A stretch of DNA of 64,000 nt from JAVJSU01 sp040219275 (GTDB lineage Bacteria; Chloroflexota; Anaerolineae; Aggregatilineales; Phototrophicaceae): positions 186,001 to 250,000 of the forward strand of contig JAVJSU010000061.1 in assembly GCA_040219275.1 (NCBI GenBank). The letters are read 5' to 3'. A program made the position numbers and the translations under genes. Position 1 is the stretch's first letter, and each line of letters opens with the position of its first letter. Of the stretch, positions 58,877 through 64,000 are shown piece after piece. The notes below the pieces were generated by a model that had not been told where the DNA came from, did not search any database, and worked only from the letters and a program-made list of their open reading frames with translations.

Positions 58877-59551
58877 TTATGCGTTGAGGTTAGCGCCGTT
58901 GTCATCATCATCCATCACTTCGTCTTCATCTTCGTCGTGGAATGGCAATGAACTGCGATAAAATGCCAATGCCAGCCCGAAGTAACCGTCAGTTTCAACT
59001 TCTTCGTCCAGAAATTCGGATAGCAAGCCTAATAGACGCTCATGGAATTCCTGTGCGCGGGCTTCTGACATCCGCACCATGCCACGCCGTAGCAAAATCG
59101 AAGCGGGATCAGGCGAGGTTTTTTGCAGGTCGATCATCCCATCCTGCACACTATGGCGAATATCGCGCTGTGTGTTTTCCAGCACGGTCTGCATGACGAC
59201 TTCCAAGCCCTTACTGGATTCATCGCCGGGATGCACCGTGAGCAAAGAGCGATCCACCGTGAACATACGTGCGGCGATTTGATAATATTTTTCCTCTACC
59301 GCGCCGGACAAATTGCGCGTTTCAACCACGCGGATGATGCCGTGCTTTTCCAGCATATTCATGTGATAGTACAGGCGCGTAAACGGCACGCCAAGTTCGT
59401 CGGCAATTTCATGCACAGTGCGCGGTTCATGGGCAATCGTGCGGACGATACGCGCACGCATGGGATCAAAATACACTTTAAGCGTTTCAAGATCGCTAAT
59501 CAGGCGTTCGGCATCCGGCTGGAGTTTTTCCGTCGGTTCTATTGAAGTCAT
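58877..59551 (-). CDS. ArsR-like helix-turn-helix regulator
   Basis: The 224-residue DNA-binding protein has a winged helix at about residues 20-90 (DPMRARIVRTIAHEPRTVHEIADELGVPFTRLYYHMNMLEKHGII). This is the HTH_20/ArsR type. The C-terminal domain is helical, followed by an acidic tail (DEDEDEVMDDDDN). No metal-binding Cys pair is seen, so it is probably not a metal sensor. It is convergent with the thioredoxin-like gene and divergent from the DUF3267 gene. Confidence 0.87.
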   Translation of the reverse strand: MTSIEPTEKLQPDAERLISDLETLKVYFDPMRARIVRTIAHEPRTVHEIADELGVPFTRLYYHMNMLEKHGIIRVVETRNLSGAVEEKYYQIAARMFTVDRSLLTVHPGDESSKGLEVVMQTVLENTQRDIRHSVQDGMIDLQKTSPDPASILLRRGMVRMSEARAQEFHERLLGLLSEFLDEEVETDGYFGLALAFYRSSLPFHDEDEDEVMDDDDNGANLNA

Positions 59552-59681
59552 AGCTCACTTTCTTAATCTGAAACCAATCTCCTATACAGAGATTTGGATT
59601 TATACTCTTAGTGGGTAGTGACAATTAAATAATTATATCCCGTGTATTTTACACATTTTCACCACAATTGTTTAGGACTCT

Positions 59682-60422
59682 ATGCAAAATCAATCGAACA
59701 TCCTCAAATCAATTGTTATCGGGCTGTTTTCTGCGGCAATGGGTTATCTGTTTGTGGAGAACACGCGGCTGGTCGTTTTGATCGCCGGCATGTGGGCAAT
59801 CTATGTGATTTTGACGCGAGGTAAGAATCTGCTTCCGCCCGCGCCACGACTTGACGATGAGACACTCACGGTTGATGAGGACGGATATGCGGATGTCGCC
59901 ATGTCGATTGAAGAAGTCATGGCACATGGCACGACCCTAGCCATCATTCTGATGATCCTCCCGCTCATTCCGTATTTCTTGATTTACACTTCAGAACATT
60001 TTGTGGATACTACCTTCACAACGCTTAACCTCGCGCTGGCTGTTCCGGCGATTCTGGTGGCGATTATCGCCCATGAATTTGTCCATGCGATCACATGGGT
60101 GATTTTCGGCGGGTTTTCTTGGCGCTTTATGTCCTTCGGGATAGATCGCAAAACATTGAGTCCCTATGCTCATGCAGACGTACCGATGAAAGCCTTCGCT
60201 TATCGGATTGGCGCGGCGATGCCGGGACTCCTCACGGGAATTGTACCGGCAATCATTGCGCTGTTTATAGGTCATGGCGCGCTGATGCTGTTGAGTTCGT
60301 TCATGATTTCTGCCGCTGTGGGGGATGTGTATGTGCTGTGGATTATCAAGAACGTTCCGGCGGAGACGCTCGTGCGCGATCATCCGACCAAAGCGGGCTG
60401 TCTGGTCAAAATAGAACAGTAA
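59682..60422 (+). CDS. DUF3267-type membrane metalloprotease-like protein
   Basis: The 246-residue protein has about six membrane segments. A zinc-protease motif HEFVHA lies in a transmembrane segment (VPAILVAIIAHEFVHAITW). The DUF3267 C-terminal block is ISAAVGDVYVLWIIKNVPAETLV-RDHPTKAGC. AGGA lies 4 nt before the ATG. Proteolytic activity and substrate are inferred from the motif only. It is divergent from the ArsR-like gene, so mutual regulation is possible. Confidence 0.85.
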   Translation: MQNQSNILKSIVIGLFSAAMGYLFVENTRLVVLIAGMWAIYVILTRGKNLLPPAPRLDDETLTVDEDGYADVAMSIEEVMAHGTTLAIILMILPLIPYFLIYTSEHFVDTTFTTLNLALAVPAILVAIIAHEFVHAITWVIFGGFSWRFMSFGIDRKTLSPYAHADVPMKAFAYRIGAAMPGLLTGIVPAIIALFIGHGALMLLSSFMISAAVGDVYVLWIIKNVPAETLVRDHPTKAGCLVKIEQ

Positions 60423-60499
60423 AGGCGCGAAATCCACTGTTTTTCAGGTACAATGCGTTGAAATTGAATACACCTTTTATAAATCTCATGGAGATAGTG

Positions 60500-61258
60500 A
60501 TGTTATTAGAAAATAAAGTGGCATTAATTACCGGTGCGGGATCGGGCATCGGACGGGCGAGCGCCCTGCTCCTCGCAAAAGAAGGTGCGAAGGTGGCGCT
60601 GTCTGATGTTAATTTAGAAGGCTGTGAAGAGACCGCACAGATGGTCGCTGATAGCGTCGGCGGGCAGGCGATTGCTGTGAAGTGTGATGTGCGCTTCGCC
60701 GGAGAAGTTGAAAATTTTGTCGCGGAAGCGGTCAAGGCGTTTGGCGGACTAGATGTGGCGCTAAATAACGCCGGAGTCGGTGGCGCGATGATGAATACGG
60801 ATAAGCTGGACGAGGATACATGGGATTTCGTGCATGATGTGAACGTCAAGGGAGTGTGGCTGTGCACCAAATACGAACTGCCGGAAATGCTCAAGCGCGG
60901 CGGTGGGTCGATCATCAATGTTGCTTCCGTCGCCGGACTGATTGGCTTTCGGGGTAATGCTGTGTATTCAGCGAGTAAACATGCCGTGATTGGCTTCACG
61001 AAATCCGTCGCGCTGGAATATGCCCGTTTAGGGATTCGGGTGAATGCACTCTGCCCCGGCTTCACCGAAACGCCGATGGTCACCAATATGATTGACGAAG
61101 TCCCCCGCATGAAAGAAGGTACAGAGCGCGCCTCACCGATGCGTCGATTGGGACGGGTGGAAGAAATCGCGGATGGTGTTCTTTATCTTGCGTCAAATAT
61201 GTCCAGCTTTATGAACGGACACGCGCTGACCATTGATGGCGGCACGGTGGCGATGTAA
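60500..61258 (+). CDS. Short-chain dehydrogenase/reductase
   Basis: The 252-residue classical SDR (FabG/glucose-dehydrogenase type) has TGAGSGIGRA for NAD(P), NNAGVGG, Ser in NVASVAGL, the catalytic Y-S-A-S-K (VYSASKHAV), and the C-terminal DGGTVAM tail. I chose ATG 60500, 6 nt after GGAG. An ATG at 60488 would precede that site. It is a single gene between the DUF3267 and aminotransferase genes. The substrate is unknown. Confidence 0.92.
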   Translation: MLLENKVALITGAGSGIGRASALLLAKEGAKVALSDVNLEGCEETAQMVADSVGGQAIAVKCDVRFAGEVENFVAEAVKAFGGLDVALNNAGVGGAMMNTDKLDEDTWDFVHDVNVKGVWLCTKYELPEMLKRGGGSIINVASVAGLIGFRGNAVYSASKHAVIGFTKSVALEYARLGIRVNALCPGFTETPMVTNMIDEVPRMKEGTERASPMRRLGRVEEIADGVLYLASNMSSFMNGHALTIDGGTVAM

Positions 61259-61366
61259 TGTTGTATTTTTAGGCAGACTGTACATCAAAATTTGGCGTGA
61301 CTTACAATAACGACATCATATTTTACACCGTACAATCAATGATGTTGCTGAATTCTAGGAGTTATC

Positions 61367-62212
61367 ATGGGTACCTATTATATTGATGGTGAATTTGTCG
61401 CACCGGAAGACGCGAAAATTCCGGCAGATGATTTGTCGGTATTGCGTGGCTATGGAGCATTTGATTTTTTGCGGACATATAACGGCGTGCCGTTCGAGCT
61501 AGAAGCACATATTATCCGCCTGTTCAGGTCTGCCCAATTGCTTCTGCTGGATATGCCGTGGACTCCGCAGGAAATTACGGACATCGTAAACGAAACCCTG
61601 AGCAAAAATGACTTTACGGAATCGAATATACGCATTGTCGTCACGGGTGGCACATCTCCGAGCAGAATCACGCCTGCTGGTAAACCACGTTTGATCGTGA
61701 TGGTTGATCCGGCGACAATCTTGCCTGATTCAGATTATGCCAATGGCGTAAAGCTGATCACCTTTAATCACAATCGCTATTTGCCCGGTGCGAAGAGCAT
61801 CAATTATATTCCGGCGATTATCGCCTTAAAACACGCACACACCCAAAATGCAATTGATGCGTTATTTGCAGATGATAATGGCTATGTGCTGGAAGGCACG
61901 ACCAATAACCTATTTATTGTTTCCGGCGGCAAGCTCATCACCACGCCGAATGATGGTATTTTGCCCGGAATCACACGTAATGTAGTCATGCAGATCGCGC
62001 GAGAAACCTATGAAATCGAGGAACGTCCAATCCTCGTTCAACAACTTTATAACGCGGATGAAGCCTTCTTGACCTCTAGCGTAAAAGAAGTGCTCCCCAT
62101 CCGGCAAGTGGATGAGGCAATCATCGGCGGCGGTGCACCCGGCGAACACACAAAGCGAGTGATGGCAATGTTCGCTGAGTATGCAGGTGTACCTGCCCGC
62201 GAATTCGCATAG
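61367..62212 (+). CDS. Class IV aminotransferase
   Basis: The 281-residue fold-type IV PLP enzyme is of the branched-chain / D-amino acid / ADC-lyase group. The catalytic Lys143 is in PGAKSINYIPAI. The PLP-binding Glu is in YVLEGTTNNLF, and the PGITRNVVM loop is present. AGGAG lies 5 nt before the ATG. The next gene (kptA) starts 9 bp after the stop, so they are co-transcribed. I cannot tell the substrate from sequence. Confidence 0.92.
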   Translation: MGTYYIDGEFVAPEDAKIPADDLSVLRGYGAFDFLRTYNGVPFELEAHIIRLFRSAQLLLLDMPWTPQEITDIVNETLSKNDFTESNIRIVVTGGTSPSRITPAGKPRLIVMVDPATILPDSDYANGVKLITFNHNRYLPGAKSINYIPAIIALKHAHTQNAIDALFADDNGYVLEGTTNNLFIVSGGKLITTPNDGILPGITRNVVMQIARETYEIEERPILVQQLYNADEAFLTSSVKEVLPIRQVDEAIIGGGAPGEHTKRVMAMFAEYAGVPAREFA

Positions 62213-62221
62213 TTTAGGCTC

Positions 62222-62767
62222 ATGGCTGATCTCGTCCGGCTCTCGAAATTTATGTCGCTCATGCTCCGGCACAAAGCGGCTGATTTTGGCTTGAGTTTGG
62301 ACGAGAACGGTTTTACAGATATTGACACTGTGTGGGAGCAAATCACGCTGAAATACGGCACACAGTACACTCGGGCTGATCTTGATGCCCTGCTGAGCCA
62401 GACCGAAGCCGGAAAACAACGTTATGAGCGGGTCGGCACGCGCATCAGGGCATTATATGGGCATAGTGGGGTACGGGAAATTAAGTATGAAGCTGTGCAA
62501 CCGCCAGAAATTCTGTATCATGGTACTACGCCGGAAGCTCTAAAATCCATCCGCGAAGAAGGTTTGACCGCACAGCAACGCCAATATGTGCATCTCTCCA
62601 CACACACCGAACGGGCAGTCAATGTCGCCGGACGACACGGCAAAGCGATTATCCTCAACGTTCGAGCGAAAGACGCGCATGATGCCGGGCTGGAATTTTA
62701 TCATCCAGAACCGCAACACTATCTGGTGAAAGCCGTGCCAATCGCGTTTATTGATTTTCCTGAATAA
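62222..62767 (+). CDS. kptA: RNA 2'-phosphotransferase Tpt1/KptA
   Basis: The 181-residue enzyme transfers the 2'-phosphate left by RNA ligases to NAD+, making ADP-ribose 1'',2''-cyclic phosphate. Landmarks are LSKFMSLMLRHKA, VGTRIRALYGHS (catalytic Arg and His), LYHGTTPEALKSI, YVHLSTHTERA and an Arg in VNVAGRHGK. Full family length. A short AGG site is 3 nt from the ATG, within 9 bp of the previous stop, suggesting coupling. No RNA ligase is nearby. Confidence 0.93.
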   Translation: MADLVRLSKFMSLMLRHKAADFGLSLDENGFTDIDTVWEQITLKYGTQYTRADLDALLSQTEAGKQRYERVGTRIRALYGHSGVREIKYEAVQPPEILYHGTTPEALKSIREEGLTAQQRQYVHLSTHTERAVNVAGRHGKAIILNVRAKDAHDAGLEFYHPEPQHYLVKAVPIAFIDFPE

Positions 62768-63203
62768 CGAGTTTTTCTAACGCCTGGCGCATTTTTCCGG
62801 CGATGGGCGTAGGTTGGTTGTTCTGTGTGCGATCCACAAACACATGCACGAAATAGCCCACCGCGCAGGGTTCATCGTCGCCCTGTTTGAAGATGCCGAC
62901 TTCATAACGACAACTCGAATTCCCCAATTTGCTCACCCGCAAGCCCGCTTCCAACACATCAGGGAATTGAATAGGCTTCAAAAATTGGCAGTGCGTTTCT
63001 ACTGCAAAGCCCACGGTTTGACCGTCGGTATGATCCAACCCACCCTGTTTGATGAGATACTCATTGATGACCGTATCAAAATAGGCATAAAACACCACAT
63101 TGTTGACGTGCTGATAGGTATCCATATCACGCCAACGGGTGGGAATGGTCAGGAAATGGGGATAATTCGCCCGTCGCTCGGTTTTTGGATTATCAGTCAT
63201 CAT
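62748..63203 (-). CDS. Acyl-CoA thioesterase, hotdog fold
   Basis: The 151-residue 4HBT-type protein has TRWRDMDTYQHVNNVVFYAYFDT, the hotdog catalytic helix with Asp and His/Asn. It is close to YbgC/FcbC-type thioesterases, which hydrolyse acyl-CoA or acyl-ACP esters. I prefer ATG 63203 or 63200 over 63245, as AGG is 5 nt away and homologs start near here. Its end overlaps the convergent kptA by 20 bp. It is downstream of the DUF4058 gene on the same strand. Confidence 0.87.
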   Translation of the reverse strand: MMTDNPKTERRANYPHFLTIPTRWRDMDTYQHVNNVVFYAYFDTVINEYLIKQGGLDHTDGQTVGFAVETHCQFLKPIQFPDVLEAGLRVSKLGNSSCRYEVGIFKQGDDEPCAVGYFVHVFVDRTQNNQPTPIAGKMRQALEKLVIQENQ

Positions 63204-63251
63204 TTGAGCCTGTTTGTGATAGGAACGAATTTTGAGACGCATCAAAAGCGG

Positions 63252-64000
63252 TTAGTCCGGTAATGTTTTCAATCGTGTCAGTTCTTCTTGCCATGCGACC
63301 ACTTTAGCCTGTGCAGACTCTTTTTGCTGTGTTGATAATATTGTTGGAAAGGGTAAATGTTCGCCAGTATAGTGCTGATTCGCATGGATTTGCGCGGCAA
63401 TTGTGGAAACACGATAGGCTTGCTGGTATGCCGGGTGCACATCTACCGCAATCACGGATTCTTTTAAGGGTAAGGCAATACGCGGCAGTTCTGATGCTAT
63501 CGGAATGCCAATAAATCGCGGGGACTGTCCGGGTATATAAATCATAATGTGATAGGGAGACCCGTCATTTGATGCAACCACGCTTAACCGCTTAATCGAA
63601 CGCGTAAAATCCATCTCGACAACGTTAATACCGCGTTCAATGATAAGTTGTTCACGTCGGTGCTGGTAATCACGCATGGAGTCCGGTTTGGTCTTGTTAC
63701 CGGGGGAAACAATTTCAACCACAGTCACGACGCGTCCAGTAGCCGCTTCTTTGATGTGCAACCCATCTAACTGAAACTCACCCTCGACAACAATTCCAGC
63801 TTCGGCGAGCACTTCCTGCGCCGCAAGGGCATAATCCCATCTGGTTTGTGCAAAAGGAGAATCCATCGTGCGTTGAACATAAATATCCGGTTCGCGTCCA
63901 TCAGCAATCTGCAAGCTGGCTTCTCTGCCTGCAATATAGCCGAGATGAAGTAGGCGCGGTTGAAGTTGCTCTAATAATTGATGGATCAGCCCACTATGAA
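63252..64000 (-). CDS. DUF4058 family protein (N-terminus beyond window edge)
   Basis: The frame is open to the window edge, giving at least 248 residues. Visible motifs are HSGLIHQLLEQLQPRLLHLG, REASLQIADGREPDIYVQR, VVTVVEIVSPGNKTKPDS and VVEMDFTRS, which match DUF4058, common in cyanobacteria and Chloroflexi. The E-x-x-SP-x-NK block resembles a nuclease-like core, but function is unknown. It lies just upstream of the thioesterase and is probably co-transcribed with it. Confidence 0.85.
   Translation of the reverse strand, partial: HSGLIHQLLEQLQPRLLHLGYIAGREASLQIADGREPDIYVQRTMDSPFAQTRWDYALAAQEVLAEAGIVVEGEFQLDGLHIKEAATGRVVTVVEIVSPGNKTKPDSMRDYQHRREQLIIERGINVVEMDFTRSIKRLSVVASNDGSPYHIMIYIPGQSPRFIGIPIASELPRIALPLKESVIAVDVHPAYQQAYRVSTIAAQIHANQHYTGEHLPFPTILSTQQKESAQAKVVAWQEELTRLKTLPD

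Noticed and set aside
60095..60499. A long N-terminal extension of the SDR
   Set aside because: It lies inside the DUF3267 gene in another frame and does not resemble an SDR.
1..64000. CRISPR array, tRNA or rRNA genes, insertion sequences, prophage
   Set aside because: By reading I found no regularly spaced repeats, T-loop GGTTCGA cores in a tRNA context, transposase motifs or phage genes. A dedicated tRNA or CRISPR scan would be decisive.

Overview
The window is about 64 kb of bacterial chromosome at mid GC with dense, short operons. It holds no rRNA, tRNA, CRISPR array, transposase or phage gene that I could find. The gene content suggests a Chloroflexota member, probably Anaerolineae-like: secreted or membrane proteins with SH3b, FHA, VIT/vWA, LysM and WD40 modules, a giant TIR-STAND-WD40 protein, many lipoproteins, a CofE-type F420 ligase, DUF4058, DUF4404 and DUF3267 proteins, and a stand-alone rpsD. 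This taxonomic call is inference from gene content only.

Layout. 1-4363 (minus): a membrane-anchored MutS-like ATPase, a PLAT-domain protein, two lipoproteins and a small hypothetical. 4529-9782 (plus): three large exported proteins (SH3b/FecR-like, an acidic repeat protein, VIT-vWA). 9958-11672: three paralogous small membrane proteins, then moaB (minus) and a SWIM protein with a possible attenuated leader. 13231-15274: a peptide-type ABC ATPase pair without permeases. 15597-16969: three small hypotheticals. 17119-25827: FHA/SH3b protein, luciferase-domain and Vps62-like proteins, an inserted two-gene island flanked by a 36-bp direct repeat, recF and a PAP2-like protein. 25893-28944: two tandem DUF692/MNIO-like enzymes and two GNAT acetyltransferases. 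29129-34915: small proteins and the 1485-residue TIR-STAND-WD40-SH3b protein. 35058-50093: housekeeping and metabolic genes (rpsD, rsmI, L,D-transpeptidase, ferredoxin, cofE, BtuF-like, nitroreductase, VOC, glnA, LysM-glycosidase, ridA, thrS). 51146-54685: an SDR and a Drr-type exporter with its TetR regulator and shared operator half-sites. 55554-58815: sugar-type enzymes followed by a thioredoxin-like lipoprotein. 58877-64000: an ArsR-like regulator, DUF3267 protease, SDR, class IV aminotransferase, KptA, a thioesterase and an edge-truncated DUF4058 gene.

The most striking observation is at 58381-58815. One reading frame encodes a lipoprotein thioredoxin in which both cysteines of the CxxC active site are replaced by in-frame TGA codons (W-TGA-P-T-TGA-R). 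A 7-bp hairpin with a G-containing 5-nt loop starts 10 nt after the second TGA, where a bacterial SECIS should be. This reads as a double-selenocysteine (UxxU) thioredoxin that ordinary gene calling would split into two fragments. Other points of note are a hairpin that masks the Shine-Dalgarno of the VIT-vWA gene, the TIR-STAND-WD40 protein with its NADase-type glutamate in place, the DUF692-like pair, and a family of intergenic palindromes with compensatory changes.
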